A DNA stretch of 64,000 bases, taken from Lachnospiraceae bacterium. Its GTDB lineage: Bacteria > Bacillota > Clostridia > Lachnospirales > Lachnospiraceae. The DNA is taken from positions 1 to 64,000 of the forward strand of contig JAFQBM010000056.1 in assembly GCA_017399685.1 (NCBI GenBank), read 5' to 3'. Under the pieces are notes generated by a model. That model worked only from the letters and a program-made list of their open reading frames with translations, had not been told where the DNA came from and did no database searches. Positions within the stretch are counted from its first letter, which is position 1; every line of letters begins with the position of its first letter. The translations under genes and the position numbers were made by a program. Positions 16,118 through 25,798 of the stretch are shown piece after piece.

Positions 16118-16146
16118 TCTTAACTCTCTTTTAGCTTTTTCGTCAA
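16118..16146 (-). promoter_or_regulatory. Probable promoter of serC-serA
   Basis: Minus-strand TTGACG (16146-16141), 17-bp spacer, TTAAGA (16123-16118). It lies just after the ilvB stop, giving serC-serA its own start separate from the leu-ilv operon. Confidence 0.5.
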
Positions 16147-16163
16147 TAACTTTGTCTTTTTTC

Positions 16164-17849
16164 TTATTTTTTATTTTTTAAGTCTTCCCCAGAGAACGCA
16201 TCTGAAATCGCTGCACCTGCTGGTACCATAGGCCATACCTTATCATCTTTGTCGATTTGACAATCGATTACCACTGGTCTTCCTAATTCTAACGCTTCTT
16301 TGAATGCTGCTTCAAATTCTTCAATGGTAGTAACAGTCTTTCCTTCTGCACCCATTGCTTTCGCAAGCATTTCGAAGTTTACATTATCATTTAAAATAGT
16401 ATTCGAATATCTTTCATTATAGAATAAGGTTTGCCATTGACGAACCATACCTAGCACGTGATTGTTGATAACAACCTGGATGATTGGAATGTTGTATCTT
16501 GCTGCCGTTGCGATTTCGTTCATATTCATACGGAAACATCCATCCCCGGCGATGTTTACAACTACCTTATCTTTTCTTGCAAGTTTTGCTCCAAGAGAAG
16601 CACCAAGACCGTATCCCATAGTTCCAAGACCACCGGAAGTCAGTAATTGTCTAGGTTCTTTGTATTTATAGAACTGTGCTGCCCACATCTGATGCTGTCC
16701 TACTTCTGTACTAATAATAGCATCACCATCAGTAAGTTCATATACCTTTTCGATAATCTGTGGACCGGATAATCTGCTCTTATCATAAGCCAATGGATAC
16801 TTCTCCATTAACTCATTTATGGTCTGAATCCATTCGCTGTGATCCATCTGGTCTAACTTATCGTTTAATCGGATTAAGATTTCCTTTGCATCTCCAATGA
16901 CACTTGCATCTGCACGTACGTTTTTATTGATTTCCGCTGCATCAATATCAATGTGTAAAATCTTGGCATCTCTTGCGAACTTCTTGGCATTACCTGTTAC
17001 ACGGTCAGAAAATCTTGCACCAATGACTACCAATAAATCACATTGGGTTACACCAAAATTCGATGTCTTGGTTCCATGCATACCAATCATACCGGTATAC
17101 AATGGATTAGTTCCTTCGATGGCACCTTTACCCATTAAGGTATCACAAACCGGTGCATTCATTTTTTCTACAAATTTTCTAACTTCTTTATAGCAGCCTG
17201 ACATAACTGCACCGCCACCTACCAAAATAAATGGCTTCTTTGCTTCCTTAATCATCTTAACTGCTGTTTCAATATCTTCATTGCGGATGGTGTCTACCTT
17301 TGGAGCGATTTCTGTTTTTGCCTTTGGTTCATACATTGCTTTGTTTGCAGTAACATCTTTTGTAATATCCACTAAAACAGGACCTGGTCTTCCGGTCTGG
17401 GCAATCTTAAATGCTCTGCGGATGGTATCTGCTAAATCATCTACATTCTTTACAATGAAACTATGCTTGGTAATTGGCATGGTCACACCGGCAATGTCGA
17501 TTTCCTGGAAACTATCTTTTCCTAAAAGAGGAACACCAACATTGGCTGTAATGGCAACCACAGGAATGGAATCCATATATGCAGTTGCAATACCTGTTAC
17601 AAGGTTGGTAGCACCAGGACCTGATGTTGCAAAACAAACACCAACTTTTCCTGTTGCTCTTGCATAACCATCTGCTGCATGGGATGCTCCCTGTTCATGG
17701 GAAGTTAAAATATGTGTAATTTCATCAGAATGTTTGTATAATTCATCATAAACATTTAAAATGGTTCCTCCCGGATATCCAAATACAGTGTCTACACCCT
17801 GTTCTTTCAAACATTCAATTACAATCTCTGCGCCTGTAATTTCTCTCAT
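16164..17849 (-). CDS. ilvB: Acetolactate synthase, large (catalytic) subunit
   Basis: Condenses pyruvate with pyruvate or 2-oxobutyrate, the first common step to valine, leucine and isoleucine; TPP, FAD and Mg dependent. 561 residues. The catalytic Glu is in LTSHEQGASHAADGYARATG (about residue 50), and the TPP-binding GDGC...NN motif is GDGCFRMNMNEIATAARYNI with INN. The regulatory small subunit is not adjacent but at 27139-27621 with ilvC. Last gene of the leu-ilv series, 120 bases after ilvD. Confidence 0.95.
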   Translation of the reverse strand: MREITGAEIVIECLKEQGVDTVFGYPGGTILNVYDELYKHSDEITHILTSHEQGASHAADGYARATGKVGVCFATSGPGATNLVTGIATAYMDSIPVVAITANVGVPLLGKDSFQEIDIAGVTMPITKHSFIVKNVDDLADTIRRAFKIAQTGRPGPVLVDITKDVTANKAMYEPKAKTEIAPKVDTIRNEDIETAVKMIKEAKKPFILVGGGAVMSGCYKEVRKFVEKMNAPVCDTLMGKGAIEGTNPLYTGMIGMHGTKTSNFGVTQCDLLVVIGARFSDRVTGNAKKFARDAKILHIDIDAAEINKNVRADASVIGDAKEILIRLNDKLDQMDHSEWIQTINELMEKYPLAYDKSRLSGPQIIEKVYELTDGDAIISTEVGQHQMWAAQFYKYKEPRQLLTSGGLGTMGYGLGASLGAKLARKDKVVVNIAGDGCFRMNMNEIATAARYNIPIIQVVINNHVLGMVRQWQTLFYNERYSNTILNDNVNFEMLAKAMGAEGKTVTTIEEFEAAFKEALELGRPVVIDCQIDKDDKVWPMVPAGAAISDAFSGEDLKNKK

Positions 17850-17895
17850 ACTATTTGTCTCCTACTCTAACTGTAATTTTGTTACGGTTCATACA

Positions 17896-17920
17896 GAACC
17901 TGACGTTTACTGTCAGGTTC
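17896..17920 (-). other. Perfect hairpin between ilvD and ilvB
   Basis: GAACCTGAC and GTCAGGTTC form a perfect 9-bp stem with a 7-base loop. No T run follows on the minus strand, so it is not a standard terminator. It could be a processing or stability element between the two genes. Confidence 0.5.
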
Positions 17921-17969
17921 CGTCATTTTCCTTCCTCTTAAAACAACTTGTTTACTACTGAAACAGTCC

Positions 17970-19637
17970 TTATTTATGTTCTAAGATTGCACCCTTGTTT
18001 CCGGATGTTACCAAAGAAGCATAACGTGCCAAATAACCGGTGGTAATCTTTGGTTCTCTTGGCTTCCAGTTTGCTCTTCTTCTTTCTAATTCTTCATCCG
18101 AAACATCCATATCCAATGTATTTGCATTGATATCAATCTTAATAATATCTCCTTCTTCTACTAAGGCAATCGGACCACCTACTGCAGCTTCCGGTGAAAC
18201 GTGACCGATAGAAGCTCCTCTGGAAGCTCCGGAAAAACGTCCATCTGTAATCAAGGCAACGCTGGAGCCTAAGCCCATACCTGCAATAGCAGAAGTCGGA
18301 TTTAACATTTCTCTCATACCAGGTCCGCCCTTTGGGCCTTCATAACGAATTACCACAACGTCTCCTGCTACAATCTTACCACCCTTAATGGCTGCGATAG
18401 CATCTTCTTCGCAGTCAAATACTCTGGCAGGACCTTCATGTACTAACATTTCCGGAACTACTGCAGAACGTTTTACCACTGCGGTATCTGGTGCTAAATT
18501 ACCCTTTAATACTGCAATTCCACCTACTTCGCTGTATGGATTTTCAATTGGACGAATCACATTTTCATCTTTATTTACACAGCCCTCAATATTTTCTCCT
18601 ACCGTCTTTGCAGTAGCAGTCATTAAATCTGTATGTAATAAACCTTTCTTGTTTAATTCATTCATAACCGCATACACGCCACCGGCTTCATTTAATTCTT
18701 CGATGTAAGTGTGTCCTGCTGGTGCTAAATGACAAAGATTTGGTGTTCTTGCGCTGATTTCATTTGCCATTTCCAGATTAATGTCAATGCCACATTCATG
18801 AGCAATGGCTGGTAAATGAAGCATACTGTTGGTAGAACATCCAAGTGCCATATCTACGGTTAAAGCATTTTCAAAGGCTTCTTTTGTCATAATATCTCTT
18901 GGACGAATGTTCTTTTCTAACAATTCCATTACCTTCATACCGGCATGTTTTGCTAACTTAATTCTGTCAGAGTAAACTGCCGGAATGGTTCCGTTTCCTC
19001 TTAATCCCATTCCTAAGGCTTCTGTTAAACAGTTCATACTGTTGGCAGTATACATACCGGAACAAGAACCGCAAGTTGGGCAAGCCTTAGCTTCAAATTC
19101 TTCCAAATCTTCCATGGTCATGGTACCTGCTGCATAAGAACCAACAGCTTCAAACATACTGGATAAAGAAGTCTTACATCCTTTTACCTTACCGGCTAAC
19201 ATTGGACCACCGCTTACAAAAACAGTTGGTACGTTTACTCTTGCTGCTGCCATTAAAAGTCCTGGTACGTTTTTATCACAGTTTGGAACCATAACCAAAG
19301 CATCAAACTGATGTGCAAGAGCCATACATTCGGTAGAATCTGCAATCAAATCTCTGGTTACAAGAGAATATTTCATTCCCACATGTCCCATGGCAATACC
19401 ATCACAAACTGCAATGGCTGGAAATACGATTGGTGTTCCTCCTGCCATGGCAACGCCCATTTTAACGGCATTTACAATTTTATCAATATTCATATGTCCT
19501 GGTACGATTTCATTATAAGAACTAACGATACCTACCAATGGACGTTCCATTTCTTCTTTTGTAAGTCCTAATGCATTAAATAAACTTCTGTGTGGAGCCT
19601 GTTGTACTCCTTTTGTTACTGCATCACTTTTTTTCAT
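17970..19637 (-). CDS. ilvD: Dihydroxy-acid dehydratase
   Basis: Dehydrates 2,3-dihydroxyisovalerate and its isoleucine counterpart to the 2-oxo acids; an Fe-S enzyme. 555 residues, normal length. Cluster cysteines are visible in [10 protein letters not shown] and [18 protein letters not shown], with the C-terminal [20 protein letters not shown] signature. It starts [10 protein letters not shown] at 19637 behind AAGGAG. Separated from leuB by a palindromic repeat (19668-19872), probably still in the same transcript. Confidence 0.95.
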   Translation of the reverse strand: MKKSDAVTKGVQQAPHRSLFNALGLTKEEMERPLVGIVSSYNEIVPGHMNIDKIVNAVKMGVAMAGGTPIVFPAIAVCDGIAMGHVGMKYSLVTRDLIADSTECMALAHQFDALVMVPNCDKNVPGLLMAAARVNVPTVFVSGGPMLAGKVKGCKTSLSSMFEAVGSYAAGTMTMEDLEEFEAKACPTCGSCSGMYTANSMNCLTEALGMGLRGNGTIPAVYSDRIKLAKHAGMKVMELLEKNIRPRDIMTKEAFENALTVDMALGCSTNSMLHLPAIAHECGIDINLEMANEISARTPNLCHLAPAGHTYIEELNEAGGVYAVMNELNKKGLLHTDLMTATAKTVGENIEGCVNKDENVIRPIENPYSEVGGIAVLKGNLAPDTAVVKRSAVVPEMLVHEGPARVFDCEEDAIAAIKGGKIVAGDVVVIRYEGPKGGPGMREMLNPTSAIAGMGLGSSVALITDGRFSGASRGASIGHVSPEAAVGGPIALVEEGDIIKIDINANTLDMDVSDEELERRRANWKPREPKITTGYLARYASLVTSGNKGAILEHK

Positions 19638-19667
19638 GTGAATTCTCCTTTTCTATCATTAAATTCA

Positions 19668-19872
19668 AGGTAATTGCGAAGCTATACTATTTTATTTTAG
19701 TGATTCAAAAGAATCAAAACATCGCAGGCTCGCTTTCGCTGCGTTCGGCTCGTAGCGGTACTAAATTCGCGGCAAGCCGCTCATTAAGTACCGACGGCCG
19801 CCCAAGCACCTGCTTATGTATTTGTTTCGTTTGAATCACCTAATATAAGTTTTGGTAGTTTCGCAATTACCT
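19668..19872. repeat. GC-rich palindromic element with inverted ends
   Basis: A 205-bp element between leuB and ilvD. The ends are an imperfect inverted repeat of about 43 bp: AGGTAATTGCGAA on the left, TTCGCAATTACCT on the right, each continued inward to GTGATTCAAA / TTTGAATCAC. The ~120-bp core is far more GC-rich than its surroundings and holds a strong palindrome (CGGTACTAAAT...GCGGC, GCCGC...AGTACCG). It has no coding capacity. It resembles a REP- or MITE-type element. It begins four bases beyond the leuB stop. One arm alone recurs at 20985-21030. Confidence 0.8.
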
Positions 19873-19875
19873 GCA

Positions 19876-20958
19876 TTAAATGCGTTCTGCCAGCAAGTCT
19901 CCCATAGCCTTACAGCCCACCTTGGTCTTACCTTCTGACATAATATCTACGGTACGGTATCCTTCTTTCAATACCTGTTTTACTGCATTTTCAATGGCAA
20001 CCGCTTCTTCATCCAAATCAAAGGAATAACGAAGCATCATGGCTGCAGATAAAATAGTGGCAATCGGATTTGCGATATCCTGTCCTGCGATATCCGGTGC
20101 GGAACCGTGGCTTGGTTCATATAAACCGAATTTTGTATCGTTTAAGGAAGCGGAAGATAACATTCCGATGGAACCGGTTACCATAGAAGCTTCATCGGAT
20201 AAAATATCTCCAAACATGTTTTCTGTTAAAATAACATCAAATTGTGCCGGATTTTTTACTAACTGCATGGCACAGTTATCTACCAGCATATGTTCGTAAG
20301 TTACTTCAGGATAATCTTTGGCAACTTCTTCTACTACTTTTCTCCAAAGTCTGGAAGAATCCAACACATTGGCTTTATCTACGCTTGTCACTTTTTTGTT
20401 ACGTTTCATGGCAATGTCAAAACCACGAACTGCAATTCTGCGAATTTCATTTTCATCATAAGTTAAGCTGTCATATGCTTTTAACACACCATTTTCTTCT
20501 ACGGTCTTTCTTTCTCCAAAGTAAAGACCGCCGGTAAGTTCACGCATAATCATCATATCAAAACCATCTTTGGTAATTTCTTCTTTTAATGGGCAGGCAC
20601 CCTTTAATTCATCATATAACACCGCTGGTCTTAAATTTGCAAATAAATTTAACGCTTTTCTAAGAACCAAAAGTCCTGCTTCCGGTCTTTTGTTCGGTGG
20701 TAACTGATACCAAGGTGATGTACTGGTATTTCCTCCGATGGAGCCCATAAGTACCGCATCCTGTGCAAGTGCGGTATCAATGGCTTCTTTTGTTAAAGGT
20801 TCGCCTGTGGCATCGATGGATTCTCCTCCCATAAGGATTCTGGTGTAAGAAAATTCATGACCAAACTTATCTGCAACCTTATCTAATACTTTAATTGCTT
20901 CATCTACGATTTCCGGACCGATTCCGTCCCCTTTGATGACACCAATGTTACATTTCAT
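19876..20958 (-). CDS. leuB: 3-isopropylmalate dehydrogenase
   Basis: Oxidises and decarboxylates 3-isopropylmalate in leucine synthesis, using NAD. 360 residues. The N-terminus [20 protein letters not shown] and the motifs [35 protein letters not shown] and [20 protein letters not shown] are standard. Start at 20958 after AAAGGA. It sits between the second leuC and ilvD with a repeat fragment on one side and a full repeat on the other. Confidence 0.95.
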   Translation of the reverse strand: MKCNIGVIKGDGIGPEIVDEAIKVLDKVADKFGHEFSYTRILMGGESIDATGEPLTKEAIDTALAQDAVLMGSIGGNTSTSPWYQLPPNKRPEAGLLVLRKALNLFANLRPAVLYDELKGACPLKEEITKDGFDMMIMRELTGGLYFGERKTVEENGVLKAYDSLTYDENEIRRIAVRGFDIAMKRNKKVTSVDKANVLDSSRLWRKVVEEVAKDYPEVTYEHMLVDNCAMQLVKNPAQFDVILTENMFGDILSDEASMVTGSIGMLSSASLNDTKFGLYEPSHGSAPDIAGQDIANPIATILSAAMMLRYSFDLDEEAVAIENAVKQVLKEGYRTVDIMSEGKTKVGCKAMGDLLAERI

Positions 20959-20984
20959 ATTTTTATTCCTTTCTGTATTTGATT

Positions 20985-21030
20985 GTTTGAATCACTTAAT
21001 ATACGTTTTTGATTGTTTCGCAGTTACCTG
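20985..21030. repeat. Single arm of the palindromic element
   Basis: 46 bp between leuC and leuB matching the right end of the element at 19668-19872 (GTTTGAATCAC..TAATATA.GTTTT, then GTTTCGCA.TTACCTG) with a few differences. The rest of the element is missing. It probably marks an excision or a decayed copy. Confidence 0.7.
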
Positions 21031-21037
21031 TTATATC

Positions 21038-22279
21038 TTACGCTTCTACGATTTTGCCGGCGATGGCGCTGGCTGCGGCTGTTTTCGGAGATGCTAAGAA
21101 AATTTCTACTTTGGAAGTTCCCATTCTTCCTAAGAAGTTTCGGTTGTTGGTAGCTACAACTCTTTCCCCGTCAGTTAAGATTCCACAGGCACGTCCACAG
21201 CAAAGTCCACACCCCGGCTGAGTTACCATGGCTCCTGCTTCCACTAAATCGGTGATGTATCCTGCTTTTACTGCTTCTAAATAGATACTTCTGCTGGCAG
21301 GAGTGACGATTAATTTTACGAAAGGTGCAACTTTCTTTCCTTTTAAAATTTCTGCGGCTGCCTTTAAATCTTCTAATCGTCCATTGGTACAAGAACCAAT
21401 GAATACCTGGTCAATCTTAATATCTTTTAAATTCGAAACTGCTTCTATTTTATCCACCTGGGATGGGCAGGCACAAACCAGCACAAAATCTTCTGCCTTA
21501 TAAGTCATTTCTCTTACATAGGAAGCATCTTCATCTGCCTTTAACCATGCTACATCTTCCATTTTTACCTTAGAATATTCGCAAGTCTTTTCATCCGGTG
21601 CAAATAATCCGGCTTTTGCTCCTGCTTCGATTGCCATGTTAGACATGGTCATTCTGGAAGCAACGCTCATTTCATCAATGGCACTTCCACTAAATTCCAA
21701 TACCTTATAGGTAGCACCATCCGCTCCCAAATCTCCGATTAATCTTAAAATCACATCCTTGGAAGTTACATTCTCCGGAAGTTTTCCATCAATTCTTACC
21801 TTAATGGTTTCCGGTACACGAATCCACATTTGTCCGGTACCTAAAATAGAAGCCATCTCCGTATAACCGATTCCGGAAGAGAAACATCCTACACAACCAT
21901 AGGTTGTAGTGTGGGAATCAGTACCAAATACAATGTCTCCCGGTTTTGCATAACCGCATTCTGTCATTAACTGGTGACAGATACCGTCTGCTTTATGGAA
22001 ATTTTTTAAATTATGTTCTTTCGCGAAGGCATCTCCAATTTGAAAATGTCTGACATCTTCTACTGCACTGGTTGGTACCAGATGGTCATAAATCAATACT
22101 ACTTTATCGGAATCCCAAAGTTTTGTAAATCCCATTTCTTTAAATTTATCCGCTACGAATGGAATGAAAATGTCATGAATCATGACTCTGTCTACATTTA
22201 CCGTAACGATTTCCCCAGGTGCCACGTTGGCTTTTTGGGTATTTTTCATAATAATCTTTTCAATTAATGTATTTCCCAT
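21038..22279 (-). CDS. leuC: 3-isopropylmalate dehydratase-type large subunit (second pair)
   Basis: 413 residues, aconitase superfamily, archaeal/clostridial LeuC-HacA type. Cluster residues lie in FIGSCTNGRLEDLKAAAEIL and in the PGCGLCCGRACG stretch followed by ATNNRNFLGRMG. Together with the adjacent small subunit (22294-22785) it should isomerise a 2- to 3-hydroxyacid. Because a second complete pair lies upstream, one pair may act on citramalate or another homologue rather than isopropylmalate. This copy keeps the canonical PGC cluster motif. Start at 22279 after AGGAAGG. Confidence 0.85.
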   Translation of the reverse strand: MGNTLIEKIIMKNTQKANVAPGEIVTVNVDRVMIHDIFIPFVADKFKEMGFTKLWDSDKVVLIYDHLVPTSAVEDVRHFQIGDAFAKEHNLKNFHKADGICHQLMTECGYAKPGDIVFGTDSHTTTYGCVGCFSSGIGYTEMASILGTGQMWIRVPETIKVRIDGKLPENVTSKDVILRLIGDLGADGATYKVLEFSGSAIDEMSVASRMTMSNMAIEAGAKAGLFAPDEKTCEYSKVKMEDVAWLKADEDASYVREMTYKAEDFVLVCACPSQVDKIEAVSNLKDIKIDQVFIGSCTNGRLEDLKAAAEILKGKKVAPFVKLIVTPASRSIYLEAVKAGYITDLVEAGAMVTQPGCGLCCGRACGILTDGERVVATNNRNFLGRMGTSKVEIFLASPKTAAASAIAGKIVEA

Positions 22280-22293
22280 ATCCGTTTTCCTTC

Positions 22294-22785
22294 CTATCGT
22301 AATCCATTTCTTTTTTGCATGGCTTTTACCAGACCACCTGCATTGATGATTTCCATAAGATTATCCGGCAATGGATTTATCTTATAATCCACTCCATTAT
22401 GGGTAATTTTATCATTTAATGCAACGCTTACGGTATCTCCTTCTTTTACTACATCATATAAAGTTGGATGTTCAATTAAAAGCAGTCCGTTATTAATGGA
22501 GTTACGGAAGAAAATTCTTGCAAAGGATTTTGCAATGACACACTTTATATTTAAATGTTTGATGATTTCCGGTGCCTGCTCTCTAGAGGAACCACAACCG
22601 AAATTCTTACCAGCTACAATAATGTCTCCGTCCTGAATCAATCCCGCAAGTTCCGGTCTTAATGGGGAAAATGCGTATTGCTTCATATCATCTACTGTTT
22701 TTAATGCCAGGTATTCTGTAGGTATGATGATATCTGTATCAATGTCATCCCCTAATACCCATACTTTTCCTGTAAATTGTTCCAT
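22294..22785 (-). CDS. leuD: 3-isopropylmalate dehydratase-type small subunit (second pair)
   Basis: 163 residues, swivel domain that completes the active site. It begins with the DDIDTDIIIPTEYLALKTVD region, where the YLxL loop contributes to substrate choice, and has the conserved KNFGCGSSREQAPEIIKHL and AKSFARIFFRNSINNG segments. Against the first copy the loop is YLAL rather than YLLL and the C-terminus is longer. It is 15 bases upstream of its large subunit and 99 bases after the first leuC. Confidence 0.85.
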   Translation of the reverse strand: MEQFTGKVWVLGDDIDTDIIIPTEYLALKTVDDMKQYAFSPLRPELAGLIQDGDIIVAGKNFGCGSSREQAPEIIKHLNIKCVIAKSFARIFFRNSINNGLLLIEHPTLYDVVKEGDTVSVALNDKITHNGVDYKINPLPDNLMEIINAGGLVKAMQKRNGLR

Positions 22786-22884
22786 GATTCTTGTCCTTCC
22801 TAATTTAATTTTGATACCTTCCGGGCCTTATGCCATATTGTTTCATGCCGTCATGCAACATATGACCTTTTGACCTTGATATCC

Positions 22885-24126
22885 TTATGCTCCTACGATT
22901 TTTCCTGCGATGGCAGAGGCTGTTACGGTAGCCGCAGAGCCTAGGTATACCTTCGAATCCTTATGACCTGCACGTCCTTTAAAGTTACGGGTTCCGGTAG
23001 AAATCAGTACTTCTCCTTCCCCGATGACTCCCTGACAGCTTCCCCAGCATACACTGCAGTTGGCATTCATTACCATGGCTCCGGATTCTAAGAAAATTTC
23101 CATCAAGCCTTCTTCCACCGCCTGTAAATATACAGAATTAGAGGCTGGTGCAATGATAAAGCGGACATCTTTATGTACTTTCTTTCCTTTTAAGATGTTT
23201 GCTGCCACTCTTAAATCGTCAATACGTCCATTGTTACAAGAACCAAGGAATGCCTGATCAATTTTTACTTCTCCTACTTCTGACAATGGAATCACATCAT
23301 CTACGAAGTCAGGTCTTGCTACTACAGGTTCAATTTTACTTAAATCATATTCATAAACTTTTTCAAACACTGCATCGGAGTCGCTGACAAATAAATTGTC
23401 TGCTTTTCTTCCTCTGCTTTCCACATATTCTACTACCTTTTCATCCGGTTCCACAATACCGGTCTTAGCTCCTGCTTCCACTGCAAGATTACATAGTACA
23501 AATCTGTCGTTGATGCTTAAATTATGAGCACCTTCTCCGGCAAATTCCATTACCTTATAGTTACATCCATTGGCACCCACATCACCGATAATGGTTAAAA
23601 TTAAATCTCTAGGATAAACCCCTTCTCTTAATTTTCCGGTCAAATTAAACCGAATGGTTTCCGGCACCATAACCCAGGACTTTCCTGTTACCATACCATA
23701 TAAAAAGTCCGTACAACCAATTCCTGTACCAAAAGCCCCTAAAGCACCATAAGAACAGGTATGGGAGTCTGCACCCATGATAAGTTGTCCCGGTTCTACA
23801 AAATCTTCTACCATAATCTGATGACAGACACCTTTTCCTTCGTAAAACTTAATGCCATGTTCTTTGGCAAATTCACGCATTTTCCGGTGTGCAGCAGCAG
23901 TCTTCGGATTTTCTGCCGGAATGTTATGGTCCACGATAAAGACCAATTTATCTTTATCTGCGATTCTTGGTTTTTTCAATTTATTATGAAACATATCTAC
24001 GGTAAGATGTGTCGTACCATCATTACTCATCATATAATCTAAATTTACTGTATGTATTTCTCCGGCTTTTACGGATTCTACTCCGGCAGCCCTTGCTATA
24101 ATCTTTTCTCCAATTGTCATACCCAT
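22885..24126 (-). CDS. leuC: 3-isopropylmalate dehydratase-type large subunit (first pair)
   Basis: 413 residues, same superfamily and length as the copy at 21038 but clearly divergent. The first cluster motif is FLGSCNNGRIDDLRVAANIL (NN where the other has TN). The second is NANCSVCWGSCQG with STGTRNFKGRAGH, lacking the usual PGC. Aconitase-family residues are otherwise present. The divergence suggests a different substrate preference; which pair is the true isopropylmalate isomerase cannot be decided from sequence alone. It starts two bases after the leuD stop, consistent with coupled translation. Confidence 0.85.
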   Translation of the reverse strand: MGMTIGEKIIARAAGVESVKAGEIHTVNLDYMMSNDGTTHLTVDMFHNKLKKPRIADKDKLVFIVDHNIPAENPKTAAAHRKMREFAKEHGIKFYEGKGVCHQIMVEDFVEPGQLIMGADSHTCSYGALGAFGTGIGCTDFLYGMVTGKSWVMVPETIRFNLTGKLREGVYPRDLILTIIGDVGANGCNYKVMEFAGEGAHNLSINDRFVLCNLAVEAGAKTGIVEPDEKVVEYVESRGRKADNLFVSDSDAVFEKVYEYDLSKIEPVVARPDFVDDVIPLSEVGEVKIDQAFLGSCNNGRIDDLRVAANILKGKKVHKDVRFIIAPASNSVYLQAVEEGLMEIFLESGAMVMNANCSVCWGSCQGVIGEGEVLISTGTRNFKGRAGHKDSKVYLGSAATVTASAIAGKIVGA

Positions 24127-24127
24127 T

Positions 24128-24604
24128 TTAGTCTTCCTCCTTGTTTAAAGATGCAATCAATCCACCGGCATCCAAAATTCCCTGCATATATGGTGGTAAT
24201 TTCGTACAAGTTAAGGTTCCCTTAGAGGTTTCAATGGTTCCTGCGGCAAGGTCCAGATTTACTTCATCTCCGGCTTCTGCCACGTCATACATTTCTCTGC
24301 AAACAATCACAGGTAATCCAATATTTATGGAATTACGGTAAAAAATTCTGGCAAAGGATTTCGCTACAACGGCCTTTACTCCCAATGCTTTTAGCACACT
24401 TGGTGCCTGTTCTCTGGAAGAACCACAGCCAAAGTTTTCTCCCGCAACTACAATATCTCCTTCTGCCACATTTTTAGCAAAATCTCCATCTAATGATTCA
24501 AAGGCATATCCTTTCATATCATCAATGGTTGGCAATAATAAGTATTGAGATGCGATAATCTGGTCTGTATCTACATCATTATGAAACTTAAATACTTTGC
24601 TCAT
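24128..24604 (-). CDS. leuD: 3-isopropylmalate dehydratase-type small subunit (first pair)
   Basis: 158 residues, first gene of the leu-ilv series. Motifs: HNDVDTDQIIASQYLLLPTI, GENFGCGSSREQAPSVLKAL, and VAKSFARIFYRNSINIGLPV. It is a usual length for the family. It is preceded by a good promoter (24720-24748) and a LysR-type palindrome, so the whole series is probably controlled by the divergent regulator. Confidence 0.85.
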   Translation of the reverse strand: MSKVFKFHNDVDTDQIIASQYLLLPTIDDMKGYAFESLDGDFAKNVAEGDIVVAGENFGCGSSREQAPSVLKALGVKAVVAKSFARIFYRNSINIGLPVIVCREMYDVAEAGDEVNLDLAAGTIETSKGTLTCTKLPPYMQGILDAGGLIASLNKEED

Positions 24605-24719
24605 ACTTCATACCTTTTGCAGATTTTCTTTCTAAAAAGTGATTCTGGTATCTTTTTAGAAGACCTGCATATTTCCTTTCTTTTCTTTCATGTTCAGATT
24701 TTCTCCAATGTGTCTTTTC

Positions 24720-24748
24720 ATTTTACTATATGTCGTGATATAATGCAA
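24720..24748 (-). promoter_or_regulatory. Promoter of the leu-ilv series
   Basis: Minus-strand TTGCAT (24748-24743), 17-bp spacer, TAAAAT (24725-24720), predicted start near 24713. A plus-strand TATAAT at 24739-24744 for the regulator overlaps its -35, so the two promoters face away and interfere. Confidence 0.65.
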
Positions 24749-24769
24749 ATACATAATACGAATATTTAT

Positions 24770-24786
24770 CATAACTTTAGGTTATG
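24770..24786. promoter_or_regulatory. LysR-type operator
   Basis: Perfect palindrome CATAAC TTTAG GTTATG, containing T-N11-A, the classic LysR-family box. Its centre is about 65 bp upstream of the predicted leu start and just downstream of the regulator's own -10, the standard geometry for activation of the divergent operon and autoregulation. Confidence 0.7.
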
Positions 24787-24805
24787 TTGTTGTAGGAGGG
24801 ATACC

Positions 24806-25798
24806 ATGCAGGATCAGAATTTAGCATTATATCGTGTATTTTATGCAGTTGCTAAAAATAAAAACATTACAAAAGCAGCCAAGGAGTTATTTATCAGCCA
24901 ACCTGCCATCAGTAAAGATATCTCAAAACTGGAGGCAAATCTGAATTGTACTCTTTTTTTAAGAACTTCAAGAGGAGTTTCTTTGACAAAGGAAGGAGAG
25001 CTTTTGTTCCATCATATTCATTCTGCTTTTTCTTCCATAGAAGCCGGGGAATATGCTTTAAAACAGGCTCAGGACTTAAAAACGGGACAGGTGCGAATCG
25101 GTGTCAGCAGTACTCTTTGCCGTTATATTTTGATGCCTTATATTAAAAATTTCATCGAGCATTATCCGCAAATTAACATTACCATTGAATGTAATCCTAC
25201 CTACCAGACCATTCAGTTACTTCAGAATAAAAAGGTAGATATTGGTTTTATCTGCAAGACGGATATCGAAAAAAGTTTTACTTATCATGAAATTCAGACG
25301 ATTCAGGATACTTTTATTGCCACAAAGGGCTATTTAACTCATTTAGAATCCTTGCTAAATGAGGAGAATCCACCTATGGACTCCCTTCCATTTTTATTTT
25401 CCGGGAATATCACCTCCATGCTTACAGAAGAGACTGTTCCTGAAAAAAACACTCCTTCCGGCATTTCTTTATTGGAAAAAGGAAATGTGATGATGTTAGA
25501 AAAGAATAATATTACCAGAATGCATGTGGACTCTTACCTGACAGAACATAACATTCATCCGAAGCAGATTTTAGAAGTAAATAATATGGATTTGCTCATT
25601 GACTTTGCTAAAATCGGTATGGGAATTTCCTGTGTGGTAAAGGAATTTGTAGAGCAGGAGCTTCTAAATGGTGAAGTTTTAGAACTAGAATTAAAAACTC
25701 CTTTAGAAAAACGTTCCATTGGTTTTATTTACCCTGATACCCAACTTATTTCTTATGCAGCAAGGATGTTTTTAAAATTCACTTTGGGCATAACCTAA
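24806..25798 (+). CDS. LysR-type transcriptional regulator of the leu-ilv genes
   Basis: 330 residues from the ATG at 24806, which has GGAGGG 7 bases upstream; the open frame extends further back but without homology. The N-terminal winged helix-turn-helix is clear: LALYRVFYAVAKNKNITKAA, then LFISQPAISKDISKLEANL. A C-terminal effector domain follows from about residue 90. It is transcribed away from leuD with a shared regulatory region, so it very likely controls that operon; the co-inducer is probably a pathway intermediate (inference). The far end of the gene converges on ilvC. Confidence 0.85.
   Translation: MQDQNLALYRVFYAVAKNKNITKAAKELFISQPAISKDISKLEANLNCTLFLRTSRGVSLTKEGELLFHHIHSAFSSIEAGEYALKQAQDLKTGQVRIGVSSTLCRYILMPYIKNFIEHYPQINITIECNPTYQTIQLLQNKKVDIGFICKTDIEKSFTYHEIQTIQDTFIATKGYLTHLESLLNEENPPMDSLPFLFSGNITSMLTEETVPEKNTPSGISLLEKGNVMMLEKNNITRMHVDSYLTEHNIHPKQILEVNNMDLLIDFAKIGMGISCVVKEFVEQELLNGEVLELELKTPLEKRSIGFIYPDTQLISYAARMFLKFTLGIT

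Noticed and set aside
24545-24805. Extended N-terminus of the LysR regulator
   Set aside because: It would run through the leu promoter and operator and encode a non-homologous Cys/Phe-rich stretch; 24806 has GGAGGG and the canonical start.
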